Shown here: in pieces, positions 16,859 to 25,232 of the stretch
Position numbering within the stretch: position 1 is the stretch's first letter
Layout: each line of letters begins with the position of its first letter
NCBI RefSeq assembly: GCF_018476525.1
Contig: NZ_JAHCST010000024.1
Coordinates: 42,906 to 106,905, forward strand
DNA from: Acrocarpospora catenulata
GTDB lineage: Bacteria > Actinomycetota > Actinomycetes > Streptosporangiales > Streptosporangiaceae
Direction of reading: 5' to 3'
Length of the DNA stretch: 64,000 nt
Notes under the pieces: generated by a model
What the model saw: the letters and a program-made list of their open reading frames with translations, nothing else
The model's database searches: none
What the model was told of the DNA's origin: nothing
Translations under genes and position numbers: made by a program

Positions 16859-17484
16859 GAGTTCTCCGGGAGGACGCTGGGGTCGGTGGCCAGGGCACGC
16901 AGCCGGTCCAGGACGGCCCTGCGTGAGAAAAGGAAGCAGGAGTCGGTGCGGGCCAGGCGGTGGGTGATCACGGCTGTCCCGAGGGCGTGCACCTCGAAGG
17001 CGATCTGGTCGGGATCGGTCCCCTCGGGAAACTCCCCCGCCTCGACGGCCTGCTCGGCGAGCGCGGTCAGCAGGGTGACCCAGTCCCGGTTGGCCGCCGC
17101 GATGGCGTCCCGCACCGGCCCCGGCTGGTCGTCCACCTCGGGCTCGACGGCGGCGAAGAAGCACCCGCCGGGCAGCACCCGGCGCTCGTAGAAGTCGATC
17201 CGCAGCGCATGCGCCGCCCACAACCGCCGCACCCCGCGCGGTTCGCGCAGCGCGGGCCGCACGATCTCCTCGACCCACTGCTCCCGCGCATGCTCCACCA
17301 CCGCCAGCAGCAGCGCCTGCTTGTCCGGCCAGTGCGTGAAAAGCCCGGACTTGCTCACCCCGAGCCCCTGCGCCAGCTTCGCCAGCGACATCCCGGCGAA
17401 CCCCTCCACCGAGGCCACCGCCACCGCGCTGTCCAGCACCGATTGCCGGGTCCGCTCCCCCCGCGCCAGCCGTCCGTCGATCAC
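16855..17484 (-). CDS. TetR-family repressor
   Basis: 209 residues. N-terminal helix-turn-helix (RTRQSVLDSAVAVASVEGF...LAQGLGVSKSGLFTHWPDK) and a ligand-binding C-terminal half with DFYERRVLPGGCFFAA, as in YcdC/NemR-like regulators. It forms a two-gene unit with the thioesterase. A palindrome 26 nt upstream is a likely autoregulatory operator. Confidence 0.88.
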   Translation of the reverse strand: MIDGRLARGERTRQSVLDSAVAVASVEGFAGMSLAKLAQGLGVSKSGLFTHWPDKQALLLAVVEHAREQWVEEIVRPALREPRGVRRLWAAHALRIDFYERRVLPGGCFFAAVEPEVDDQPGPVRDAIAAANRDWVTLLTALAEQAVEAGEFPEGTDPDQIAFEVHALGTAVITHRLARTDSCFLFSRRAVLDRLRALATDPSVLPENS

Positions 17485-17510
17485 GGCCCAAGCGTAGCAA
17501 ACAAAAAGAC

Positions 17511-17520
17511 CGACCGGTCG
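17511..17520. promoter_or_regulatory. TetR-type operator palindrome
   Basis: CGACCGGTCG, self-complementary, inside GACCGACCGGTCGC; this is a common TetR core. A minus-strand TATAAG (17528-17523) just upstream could be the -10 box, putting the operator at the transcription start. It sits between the LanC stop (17522) and TetR start. Confidence 0.6.
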
Positions 17521-17521
17521 C

Positions 17522-18823
17522 TTATATTTCTTGGCGCCACTGCTCCACGGGGACCGGGATGGCGGGGAACGGGTTGTCCGGGAGCAGGATGACGCGGCGG
17601 CAGGTGGTGGGCTCGCGGGCGGCGGCCAGGTGGAGCAGGGCCGCGCCGATGCCGGCCGCGCCGACCAGGTAGCCGGTGTCGGCGGTGATCTCGCCGGGGC
17701 GCAGCCGGCGGTAGGCCTGGTACCAGCGGTGGCCGCGCTCGTCGTGGCGGGCCCGGACGATCAGGTCGGCGGCCACCTCCTCGGCCACCTTCAGGTGCGC
17801 GGGATCCCCGGTGGCCGCCCAGAGGCCGACGAAGAACTCCAGCAGGCCCGCCGCGCCGCAGCACTGGCAGGCCACGTCCCAGTACCCCTCGGTACGCCGA
17901 TGCGGGATCCCGCTGTTGACGATGCCCCGGGCCAGGCGCTCCACCCAGTCCAGGTCGCCGGGGTCGCCGGTGACGCGGTAGAGCTCGTAGAACATCCGGG
18001 CCACCCCGGCGGAGCCGGAGCAGAGGCCGAGGTAGTGCAGGGCCCGGGCGTGCGGCACGTGGTGCGGCACCAGGGCGCACTTGTCGCTGACCGCGCTGAC
18101 GGTCCGGACGAAGTCGGCCCCGCGCCTGGCCGCCGCCAGGAAACGGTCGTCGCCGGTCACCCCGTACAGGCGGGCGAGCAGGAAGGCGGTGCCCGAGGTG
18201 CCCGATAGGAAGCCGGGAGTGACCGCGTCCACCGGCAGGTCGGGCGTCTCGGCGCCGAACCGGTGGCCGGGCACGACCAGTTCGGCGATGCGCTCCCCCG
18301 CCTCCACGGCCACCCGCTCGTACGCGGCGACGCCGAGCATGCCGGCCGCGTGCAGCAGCCCGAGGATCACGCCGCCGTCCCCGCGCTGGGCCGGGTCGCC
18401 GGTCCAGCCGATGCCCCGGTCCAGCGAGCGCACGCTCGCCACCAGGTGGTCGGCCACCTCCCTGGCGGCGTCCGCGTAACGTTCCACGCCGGTGGCCCAG
18501 CCCACCTCGGCCAGCGCGAAGGCGACCCCGGCCAGCCCGTGGTGCAGGGTGGGGTCGCGCAGTTCGCGCCAGGTGGCGGCCAGGTGGTCGGCGCCCTGCC
18601 TGGCGTCCTCGAGGTAGCTCTCCCGGCCGGTCGCGGCGGCCAGTTCCAGGAAGAAGAGCACGATGCCCGCCGCCCCGGCGTAGAGCGAGGCGGAGTGGCC
18701 GGCGGCGGCCGAGCGGCCGTCCGGGTCGGGGTTGGCCCGCCAGTGACGACCCTCCGCCCCATCCACGGCGGCGGACCGAATCCACCGCGCCGCCCCGGCT
18801 GCCGTCGCCACTGGGTGCATCAT
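17522..18823 (-). CDS. LanC-like (alpha/alpha)-barrel zinc protein with CCG motif
   Basis: 433 residues with the Gly-rich repeating helical hairpins of lanthionine cyclases (SLYAGAAGIVLFF, HHGLAGVAFAL, GFLSGTSGTAFLL, GLCSGSAGVARMF, CCGAAGLLEFF, GYLVGAAGIGAAL). Zinc ligands would be Cys268, Cys321 and Cys322. The usual Cys-His-Gly is Cys-Cys-Gly, as in the three-cysteine, relaxed-specificity LanM cyclases. No dehydratase, precursor peptide or LanM part is next to it. ATG 18823 and ATG 18820 are both possible after GGGGAGG. It begins 16 nt after the helicase stop, so likely co-transcribed. It could be a free-standing cyclase for a distant substrate or a LanC-like protein with another role. Confidence 0.75.
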   Translation of the reverse strand: MMHPVATAAGAARWIRSAAVDGAEGRHWRANPDPDGRSAAAGHSASLYAGAAGIVLFFLELAAATGRESYLEDARQGADHLAATWRELRDPTLHHGLAGVAFALAEVGWATGVERYADAAREVADHLVASVRSLDRGIGWTGDPAQRGDGGVILGLLHAAGMLGVAAYERVAVEAGERIAELVVPGHRFGAETPDLPVDAVTPGFLSGTSGTAFLLARLYGVTGDDRFLAAARRGADFVRTVSAVSDKCALVPHHVPHARALHYLGLCSGSAGVARMFYELYRVTGDPGDLDWVERLARGIVNSGIPHRRTEGYWDVACQCCGAAGLLEFFVGLWAATGDPAHLKVAEEVAADLIVRARHDERGHRWYQAYRRLRPGEITADTGYLVGAAGIGAALLHLAAAREPTTCRRVILLPDNPFPAIPVPVEQWRQEI

Positions 18824-18839
18824 CGCCTCCCCATATTTC

Positions 18840-21071
18840 CTACAAGGATAGTCCTAATTGGGCGACCCGAGTAGTCCCGCGCAGCACCGCCGGCAGCTCC
18901 CCCTGGTGGAGCAGCGTCAGCCGCCGGGTGGCCCTGGTCATCGCGACGTACAGATCGCGATTCGCCATCTCCTCCGGGGCGACCACGATCACCTCGTCGA
19001 ACTCCAGGCCCTTCGACCCGGTCACGGTGAGCAGCGCCACCGGAGAGTCCAGCGGATCGAGCGTAACCGCTTCGGGGAGCAGCGCGGCGGTTTCGGCGTA
19101 CCGTTCCGCGTCGGTGATCACGGCCGTGCGGCCCTCGGCGGCCGTGATCAGGGCGTGCAGCACCTCCTGGAGGGTGGCGGGGGTGACCTCGATCGAACGC
19201 GGGGGCTCGCCCTGCCGTACCGACTCGGGGGCGGGCAGGTCAGGGACCAGGCGGGCGGCGGCGTCCATGATCTCCTTGGGGGTGCGGTAGTTGACCGTCA
19301 GGCGCTCCTCCCGCCAGCGCACGAACCCGCCCAGCATGTCCTCCCAGGAGCGGGCGCCCGCCGGGGAGCCGGTCTGGCCCACGTCGCCGACCACGGTCAT
19401 CGAGCGGGTGGGCACCCGGCGCAGCACCATGCGCCAGGCCATCGCCGACAGCTCCTGGGCCTCGTCCACGATGACGTGCCCGTAGACCCACGTGCGGTCG
19501 GCGGCGGCACGGTCGGCGGTGGTGCGCTCGGCGCCAGGGTCCTGGTGCCAGGTCGCCAGCGTGGCGGCGTCCAGCTCCTCCTCGCCGAGCCCGGTGATGG
19601 TGAGCACCTCGCGCGCGTACAGCTCCTCCTCCTGCCAGGCCCTGGCCGCCGCGGCCCGTTGCTCGGCGGTCACCGGCTCCTCGCCGAGCAGCTCGGCCGC
19701 CTCGTCGAGCAGCGGCACGTCGTCCACCGTCCAGGGCGCGTCCACCGGCCGGAGCAGCACCTCCCGCTCGTCCTCGCCGAGACCGGCCGCCGCCATCCTC
19801 TCCGGGTCGGCGAACAGCTCGGCCACCAGCCGGTACGGGGTGAGGGCCGGCCACAGGGCGTCCAGCGCGGCCCGGACCGCTTCCTGCTGCCAGAGCACCT
19901 TGCGCGAATACTCCAGATCGTCGGCTTCCGGCGGCAGGTCCAGCAGCTCGGCCTCGGACCGGGCCAGGGCGCGCAGCAGGTCCAGCACGAACAGCTTCCG
20001 CCCGACGTTGTGCGGCCGCCCGGAGGCCCTGGCCTTGGCCTGCCGGCAGACCTCCCTGGGCACCACCAGCGTCAGCCCGTCCAGCTCGACCCGCAGATCC
20101 CCGTACGGCACCCGCTGCCGGTCGGCCACCGCGGCGGCCATCACCTCGGCCATCCGCCTGGCCCCCTTGACCACGGCCACCTCGGGCGGCTCGGTGGCCG
20201 TGGCCACCACGCCGGGGAAGAGCTCGCCCACGCTGGCCAGCACCACGTCGGTCTCGCCGAGCGAGGGCAGCACCTGCTCGATGTAGCGGAGGAAGGTGGC
20301 GTTCGGGCCGACCACCAGCACGCCCCGGCGCTCCAGCGTCTCCCGGTAGGTGTAGAGCAGGTAGGCGGCCCGGTGCAGCGCGGCCACCGTCTTGCCGGTG
20401 CCGGGGCCGCCCTGCACCACCAGCGTGCCGTGCAGGCCGGAGCGGATCACCCGGTCCTGCTCGGTCTGGATGGTGGCCACCACGTCGCCCATCCGCCCGG
20501 TGCGCTCCTTCTCCAGGGCGGCCAGCAGGGCGGCCTCGCCGACCAGGGTCCGGCGGTCGCCGTCGCTCATCCGGTGCAGGTCGAAGACCTCGTCGTCCAG
20601 GCCCACCACGGTCCGGCCCTTGGTGAGCAGGTGGCGGCGGCGGACCAGGCCGGCCGGGTCGGACGGGGTGGCGGCGTAGAACGGGCGGGCGGCCGGGGCC
20701 CGCCAGTCCACCAGCACGGTCTCGTGGTCGTCGTCGCGCAGGCCGATCCTGCCGATGTAGAGGGCCTCGCCGGACTCGTCGATGCGGCCCAGGTCGATGC
20801 GCCCGAAGCAGAGACCGCGCTCGACGCTGTTCAGCTGGGCCAGCCGGCGGGCGTGCTCACCCGCCGCCGCCTCCCGCTCCACCCGGGCCTGCCGGGTACC
20901 GCCCGGCTCGCCGCGCGCGTACTCGGCGGCCAGCGCCTGTTCGGTCCGCTCGCGTACGGTGTCGAGGCGGCGGTAGAGCGTCGAGACACGCTCCTGCTCG
21001 ATCGCCAGATCTTGGTGCTCATCCACCTTCGTGATATACTCCGTCCGGGCTATTTGTTTGATCGATGCCAT
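18840..21071 (-). CDS. HelD/HelR-type RNA polymerase-associated UvrD-like ATPase
   Basis: About 743 residues. Superfamily 1A helicase motifs: Walker A GGPGTGKTVAALHRAAYLLY near residue 220, DEAQ box (IVDEAQELSAMAWRM), LLTVTGSKGLEFDEVIVV (V) and YVAMTRATRRLTLLH (VI). The N-terminal antiparallel coiled coil (EHQDLAIEQERVSTLYRRL) is typical of HelD, which enters stalled RNA polymerase, releases nucleic acid and, in actinomycetes, can give rifamycin tolerance (HelR). ATG 21071 is chosen; the upstream TTG at 21116 overlaps the predicted -35. I do not see a rifamycin-associated element upstream. Confidence 0.85.
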   Translation of the reverse strand: MASIKQIARTEYITKVDEHQDLAIEQERVSTLYRRLDTVRERTEQALAAEYARGEPGGTRQARVEREAAAGEHARRLAQLNSVERGLCFGRIDLGRIDESGEALYIGRIGLRDDDHETVLVDWRAPAARPFYAATPSDPAGLVRRRHLLTKGRTVVGLDDEVFDLHRMSDGDRRTLVGEAALLAALEKERTGRMGDVVATIQTEQDRVIRSGLHGTLVVQGGPGTGKTVAALHRAAYLLYTYRETLERRGVLVVGPNATFLRYIEQVLPSLGETDVVLASVGELFPGVVATATEPPEVAVVKGARRMAEVMAAAVADRQRVPYGDLRVELDGLTLVVPREVCRQAKARASGRPHNVGRKLFVLDLLRALARSEAELLDLPPEADDLEYSRKVLWQQEAVRAALDALWPALTPYRLVAELFADPERMAAAGLGEDEREVLLRPVDAPWTVDDVPLLDEAAELLGEEPVTAEQRAAAARAWQEEELYAREVLTITGLGEEELDAATLATWHQDPGAERTTADRAAADRTWVYGHVIVDEAQELSAMAWRMVLRRVPTRSMTVVGDVGQTGSPAGARSWEDMLGGFVRWREERLTVNYRTPKEIMDAAARLVPDLPAPESVRQGEPPRSIEVTPATLQEVLHALITAAEGRTAVITDAERYAETAALLPEAVTLDPLDSPVALLTVTGSKGLEFDEVIVVAPEEMANRDLYVAMTRATRRLTLLHQGELPAVLRGTTRVAQLGLSL

Positions 21072-21087
21072 GGGGTGGCAATCAATC

Positions 21088-21116
21088 AGGTTAGCGCCCG
21101 TCGGAGTACGGCTCAA
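21088..21116 (-). promoter_or_regulatory. Predicted promoter of the helD-like gene
   Basis: Minus strand TTGAGC (21116-21111), 17 nt, TAACCT (21093-21088). This would give a 5' leader of only about 10 nt before ATG 21071. Confidence 0.4.
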
Positions 21117-21122
21117 CCGCGC

Positions 21123-21722
21123 CTATTCACATTGACCGGCGACGAAGGAGCCGAAAGTCGCCTGGTGGTAGAGCAGGGGCCGCCCACCCGGCAGTTCCGT
21201 CGCGACGACCCGGCCGACCGCCAGGACGTGATCCCCGATGTCGGCGACGGCGTGCGGGCGGCAGACGAGATGGGCGATCGAGCCGTCCAGCAACGGGACC
21301 CCCGAGACGCCGGCCCGCCAGCCCGGGCAGGTCGCGAAGCGGTCTATTCCTTTTCTGGCGAAATTCGCCGCTAATTCGTGCTGGTCTTCGGCGAGAATGT
21401 TCACCGCGAAACAATCCGCCTCGCGGAGTGCCGGCCAGGTGGCGGAGGCGTGGTCCACGTAGAAGGAGACCAGCGGCGGGGCCAGGCTGACCGAGGTGAA
21501 CGAGGTGACGGTCAGGCCCACGGGGACGCCGCCCGGGCGGGCGGTGACGATCGCGACCCCGGCCGCGTGCGCGGCCATGGCCTGGCGGAACTCACCTGGA
21601 GACACGGCGGTCACGGCGGGCGGGTGCTCGGCCGGGCGGCGGGGAACGGCGGGTTCTGGGCGGCTGCGGACGGGCCGCTGAAGGGGGATCGGTCCGGGCT
21701 GGTGGAACGTCTGATATTTCAC
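21123..21722 (-). CDS. Flavin reductase-like FMN-binding protein
   Basis: 199 residues. A Pro/Arg-rich N-terminal tail of about 40 residues precedes the flavin reductase domain: FRQAMAAHAAGVAIVTA, GLTVTSFTSVSLAPPLVSF and a C-terminal HAVADIGDHVLAVGRV. Such proteins supply reduced FMN/FAD to a two-component monooxygenase. No monooxygenase gene is adjacent. The start GTG 21722 has a weak ribosome site. The helD-like gene begins 51 nt downstream on the same strand. Confidence 0.8.
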   Translation of the reverse strand: MKYQTFHQPGPIPLQRPVRSRPEPAVPRRPAEHPPAVTAVSPGEFRQAMAAHAAGVAIVTARPGGVPVGLTVTSFTSVSLAPPLVSFYVDHASATWPALREADCFAVNILAEDQHELAANFARKGIDRFATCPGWRAGVSGVPLLDGSIAHLVCRPHAVADIGDHVLAVGRVVATELPGGRPLLYHQATFGSFVAGQCE

Positions 21723-21872
21723 GACCTATGACCCCTTGCGAGAAAGTCCTTCTCGGATTCTCGGCAGGACGGCGACGGCCGGGCAAGGCCGAGATTGCGT
21801 CAGCCGCAATCCATCCCCATTGCCGAAATATCGGGATTCAACGTTTCATGTCGTCGAAGCTAGGCGTGCGGA

Positions 21873-22232
21873 TCAGGCCTCGCGCACGGCGTCGGCGACG
21901 GAGCCGTACAGGCGGATCCGGCCGGTGATACCGAGCAGCTCGAACAGCCGGAGCACCCGCGGCACCGGAGCGCAGAAGGCGGCGCCGCCGGAGGCGCGGC
22001 GGTTGGCGTCCAGCAGCACCTGCAGGCCGGAGCTGTCGATGAACTCCATCCGGGACAGATCGAACACCAGCCGCGAGTCCAGCCGCTCCGTCACCAGTTC
22101 CCGGAACTTCGGGGTCGCCAGCGCGTCGATCTCACCCTCGACCACGATCACCGTGGCCGTCCCATGGACCTGGCAGGACACCCGGAAGTGTTTGCCCACG
22201 GCGTCCGCCGACGCGCCATCCCCTGCCGCCAC
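21873..22232 (-). CDS. STAS-domain anti-anti-sigma factor
   Basis: 119 residues, SpoIIAA/RsbV family. VVEGEIDALATPKFRELV and EFIDSSGLQVLLDANRRA with the DSSG phosphorylation site (Ser67/68) are present. It would be switched by an RsbW-type kinase and a PP2C phosphatase; candidates for both are encoded at 48569 and 51123. GTG 22232 follows GGGAG. It is divergent from the histidine kinase gene. Confidence 0.88.
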   Translation of the reverse strand: MAAGDGASADAVGKHFRVSCQVHGTATVIVVEGEIDALATPKFRELVTERLDSRLVFDLSRMEFIDSSGLQVLLDANRRASGGAAFCAPVPRVLRLFELLGITGRIRLYGSVADAVREA

Positions 22233-22397
22233 GCGTTTCTCCCGGTGACTTGCCGTGTCTCGCCGGTGTCGGCGATCTCCGAGGCCACGATGATAGCGGT
22301 GCGGCCCGCTTCCCCGGGCAGGGTAGGGCCAGCACCACCACGTAACGGGATACCTCCATCATTTCGCCTGGTGACCAGGTTCCCTACGGTGGAGGGC

Positions 22398-23639
22398 ATG
22401 GCGATTTCAACCGGCATCGCGTGGGACCGCGCCCGCGCCCACTGGGCCGCCCCGGCCTGGCTGGGCACCGCGCACGTGGTGACCGGCCTCCCGATCGCGC
22501 TCGCCGCGGCGGCCGTGATCACCGGCCTGGCCGCCGCCTCGGTGGTGCTGATCTGGACCGTGGTGGTGCCGCTGGTGGCGCTGCCGCTGATCTTCTGGTC
22601 CGTGCCGCTCTTCACCCGGGTGCAGCGCAACCGGTTCGCGGCCTTCCTTGGCCAGGACATCCCGCCGGTCCCCCGGCGCATGGCGCGCACCTGGAACCCG
22701 CTCAAGCTGCTCTACCAGGAGGCCCGGGTGGCCAGCACCTGGCGGCAGCTCGGCTACCACCTGCTGGCGCCGCTGATCGCCGGGGTCGGCTCGCTGCTGG
22801 TGGTCCTGGCCTGGTCGGGCGCGCTGGTGGCCCTCGCGGTGGCGGTGCGGATCTGGATCGAGGACGGCACCACCTGGCCGGGCACCCTGGCCACCCTGGT
22901 CGCGATGGGGCTGCTGATCACCGGCCCCTGGGTGGCCAGGGGGGTGACCGCGCTGGACACGTACGCGGCGACCGTGCTGCTCGGGCCGAGCGAGAAGGAA
23001 CTGCTGGCGGCCCGGGTGGAGACGCTGCGGGAGAGCCGGGCCGAGGTGATCGACGCGGCCGACGCCGAGCGCCGCCGCATCGAGCGGGACCTGCACGACG
23101 GCACCCAGCAGCGGCTGGTCTGGCTGGCGATGAACCTGGGCATGGCCAGGGCCACGCTGACCGACCTGCCGGAACCGGCCACCCGGCTGATCACGCAGGC
23201 GCACGAGGAGGCCAAGCTGGCCCTCAAGGAGCTGCGCGACCTGGTGCAGGGCCTGCACCCGGCGGTCCTCAACGACCAGGGCCTGGACGCCGCGCTCTCC
23301 GGCATCGCCGCCCGGGCGCCCCTCCCCGTCCGGCTCCAGGTGGACGTGACGGAACGGGCCACCCCTACTATCGAGGCCGTGGCCTTCTTCGTGGTGTCCG
23401 AGGCGCTGACCAACATCGCCAAGCACGCGGCGGCGACGAGCGCCCAGGTGATCGTCTGGCGGGCGGCCGACCGGCTCCACCTGGTGGTGCACGACGACGG
23501 CAGGGGCGGCGCCGACCCCGACCAGGGCAGCGGTCTGCGCGGGCTGGCCCAGCGGGTCGGCTCGGTCGACGGCGACCTGCGCATCGACAGCCCGGCGGGC
23601 GGGCCGACCACGATCCGGGTGGAGCTGCCATGCGGGTAG
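22398..23639 (+). CDS. Sensor histidine kinase, NarL-partner type (HisKA_3)
   Basis: 413 residues. An N-terminal membrane sensor part with four to five hydrophobic segments is followed by HisKA_3 (ERRRIERDLHDGTQQR, phosphorylated His233) and a HATPase_c domain (SEALTNIAKHAAATSA; DDGRGG; GSGLRGLAQRV). ATG 22398 follows GGAGGG. The stop overlaps the response-regulator start by 10 nt, so the two are translated together. The signal is unknown. Confidence 0.9.
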   Translation: MAISTGIAWDRARAHWAAPAWLGTAHVVTGLPIALAAAAVITGLAAASVVLIWTVVVPLVALPLIFWSVPLFTRVQRNRFAAFLGQDIPPVPRRMARTWNPLKLLYQEARVASTWRQLGYHLLAPLIAGVGSLLVVLAWSGALVALAVAVRIWIEDGTTWPGTLATLVAMGLLITGPWVARGVTALDTYAATVLLGPSEKELLAARVETLRESRAEVIDAADAERRRIERDLHDGTQQRLVWLAMNLGMARATLTDLPEPATRLITQAHEEAKLALKELRDLVQGLHPAVLNDQGLDAALSGIAARAPLPVRLQVDVTERATPTIEAVAFFVVSEALTNIAKHAAATSAQVIVWRAADRLHLVVHDDGRGGADPDQGSGLRGLAQRVGSVDGDLRIDSPAGGPTTIRVELPCG

Positions 23640-24271
23640 TGCTGGCCGAGGACTCCGTCCTGCTCAGGGAAGGGCTGGTCTGGGTGCTCCGGTCGGCGGG
23701 CATCGAGGTGGTGGCCGCGGTGGCCGACGCCGAGGGACTGCTCCGGGCGGTGGACGAGCACGAGCCCGACCTGGTGGTCACCGACGTGCGCATGCCGCCC
23801 TCGCACACCGACGAGGGCCTGCGGGCCGCCCTGGTGCTCCGCAGCCAGCGCCCGAACCTGGCCATCCTCGTCCTGTCCCAGTACGTCGAGGAGCGGTACG
23901 CCAGCCGCCTGCTCTCCACCGCCACCTCCGGCATCGGCTACCTGCTGAAGGACCGGGTGGCCGACGTGCCGGAGTTCCTGGACGCGCTGCGCCGGGTGGC
24001 CGCCGGGGGCACCGCGCTGGACCCCGAGGTGGTGGCCCAGCTGCTACTGCGCCGGCACAGCGACCCGCTGGACCGGCTCACCCGGCGGGAGCGGGAGGTG
24101 CTGGCGCTGATCGCGGAGGGCCGGTCCAACACCGCCATCGCCGAGGCGCTGACCGTGTCGGAGAGCGCGGTCGGCAAGCACATCAACAACATCTTCGCCA
24201 AGCTGGACCTGCCCGGCGCGGACGCCGGCCACCGGCGGGTGCTGGCCGTGCTCCAATTCCTGAAAGTGTGA
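23630..24271 (+). CDS. NarL/LuxR-family response regulator
   Basis: 213 residues. Receiver domain with acidic pocket (LAEDS) and phospho-acceptor Asp52 in VVTDVRMPP, then a LuxR-type helix-turn-helix (LTRREREVLALIAEGRSNTA, VSESAVGKHINNIFAKL). It is the partner of the kinase it overlaps. The next gene begins 1 nt after its stop and may be a target or an accessory sensor. Confidence 0.92.
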   Translation: MRVVLAEDSVLLREGLVWVLRSAGIEVVAAVADAEGLLRAVDEHEPDLVVTDVRMPPSHTDEGLRAALVLRSQRPNLAILVLSQYVEERYASRLLSTATSGIGYLLKDRVADVPEFLDALRRVAAGGTALDPEVVAQLLLRRHSDPLDRLTRREREVLALIAEGRSNTAIAEALTVSESAVGKHINNIFAKLDLPGADAGHRRVLAVLQFLKV

Positions 24272-24272
24272 G

Positions 24273-24665
24273 ATGCGCGCGTTCCGGATCATAGGCCTGG
24301 TGTTCACCGCCCTCGTGGTGGTCGTGGTGGCGATAGCGGTGGCCACTGAGGTCTCCGGGGGCGGACGGTTCGACGCCACCGGGGACACCGCGCTGATCAG
24401 CACCACCCGGACCGAGACGGTGACCGACGTCTTCCTCTTCTCCGCGCCCGACCTGATCGTGCGGGCGAGCGGGGAGGTGACCGTGGAACTGGGCACCGGA
24501 CCGGCCGGGCAGGTGACCGTGCGGCGGGAGGTGACCTGGTCGGGCCCTTCCCCTGACATCACCCAGTCCTGGACCGGGCGCACGCTCCGGGTGGACGTGC
24601 GCTGCCTCTGCACCGCGAAGTACACGGTCACCGTGCCGCAGGGGGTTCCCGTCCAGCGCCGATGA
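24273..24665 (+). CDS. Short membrane-anchored protein, DUF4097-like N-terminal part
   Basis: 130 residues. One N-terminal membrane segment (IIGLVFTALVVVVVAIAVA) followed by a beta-rich exterior part ending YTVTVPQGVPVQ. The ending resembles the middle of DUF4097 (putative adhesin) proteins, whose long beta-helix would normally follow, so this looks C-terminally shortened. The gene is 1 nt after the response regulator and in its operon. Function unknown. Confidence 0.6.
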   Translation: MRAFRIIGLVFTALVVVVVAIAVATEVSGGGRFDATGDTALISTTRTETVTDVFLFSAPDLIVRASGEVTVELGTGPAGQVTVRREVTWSGPSPDITQSWTGRTLRVDVRCLCTAKYTVTVPQGVPVQRR

Positions 24666-24682
24666 CCTCCTCGCGTCTCCAC

Positions 24683-24710
24683 GGAATACCATGGGGGGGT
24701 ATGGTGTTCC
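24683..24710. promoter_or_regulatory. CsoR-type copper operator
   Basis: 28-bp near-perfect inverted repeat: GGAATACCAT, eight bases (mostly G), ATGGTGTTCC; 9 of 10 arm positions pair. The TACC...GGTA arms around a G/C tract are the pattern of CsoR sites. It ends 19 nt before the csoR start. Confidence 0.75.
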
Positions 24711-24729
24711 TTGATGAGGAGGCGATGAC

Positions 24730-25011
24730 ATGCACGGATACACCGGCAACAAACAAGATCATCTCAAGCGGCTGCGCCGCATCGAGGGGCAGATCCGCGG
24801 GCTCCAGCGCATGGTCGAGGCGGATGAGTACTGCATCGACATCCTGACCCAGGTCTCCGCGGCCAACCGGGCCCTGCAGTCCTTCGCCCTCTCACTGCTC
24901 GACGAGCACCTGGCCCACTGTGTGGCCGAGGCGACCGCCAAAGGCGGGCCGGAGGCCGACGCCAAGGTCAAAGAGGCCTCGGCGGCCATCGCGCGGCTTG
25001 TCCGCTCCTGA
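24730..25011 (+). CDS. csoR: CsoR-family copper-sensing repressor
   Basis: 93 residues, DUF156/CsoR fold. The Cu(I) ligands are present: Cys35 (YCIDIL), His60 and Cys64 (DEHLAHC). It has the family start HLKRLRRIEGQIRGLQRM. GAGGAGG precedes the ATG. It is the first gene of a copper operon and probably represses it through the inverted repeat just upstream, releasing DNA on copper binding. Confidence 0.92.
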   Translation: MHGYTGNKQDHLKRLRRIEGQIRGLQRMVEADEYCIDILTQVSAANRALQSFALSLLDEHLAHCVAEATAKGGPEADAKVKEASAAIARLVRS

Positions 25012-25028
25012 GATCTAGGGATGTTGCC

Positions 25029-25232
25029 ATGACTGTTCAGACCTTCACCGTTTCCGGCATGACCTGCGGCCACTGCGTCTCCTCGGTGCGCGAGGAGGTC
25101 GGCGAGGTGCCGGGCGTGACCGCCGTCGAGGTGGAGCTGACCACCGGACTGCTCACGGTGACCGGCGAGGCCGACCCCGGTTCGGTGGTGACGGCCGTCA
25201 AGGAGGCCGGGTACTCGGTGGTGTCGCCGTGA
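25029..25232 (+). CDS. copZ: CopZ-like copper chaperone
   Basis: 67 residues forming one heavy-metal-associated domain with MTCGHC near residue 12. It should carry Cu(I) in the cytosol to the CopA pump encoded downstream. Its stop overlaps the GTG start of the next gene by 4 nt. Confidence 0.92.
   Translation: MTVQTFTVSGMTCGHCVSSVREEVGEVPGVTAVEVELTTGLLTVTGEADPGSVVTAVKEAGYSVVSP

Noticed and set aside
21072..21122. Rifamycin-associated element before the helD-like gene
   Set aside because: No inverted repeat of the expected kind in the short upstream gap; only a possible promoter is seen.
18858..21374. Open frame of 838 codons on the plus strand opposite the helD-like gene
   Set aside because: Same antisense artefact; all helicase motifs are on the minus strand.
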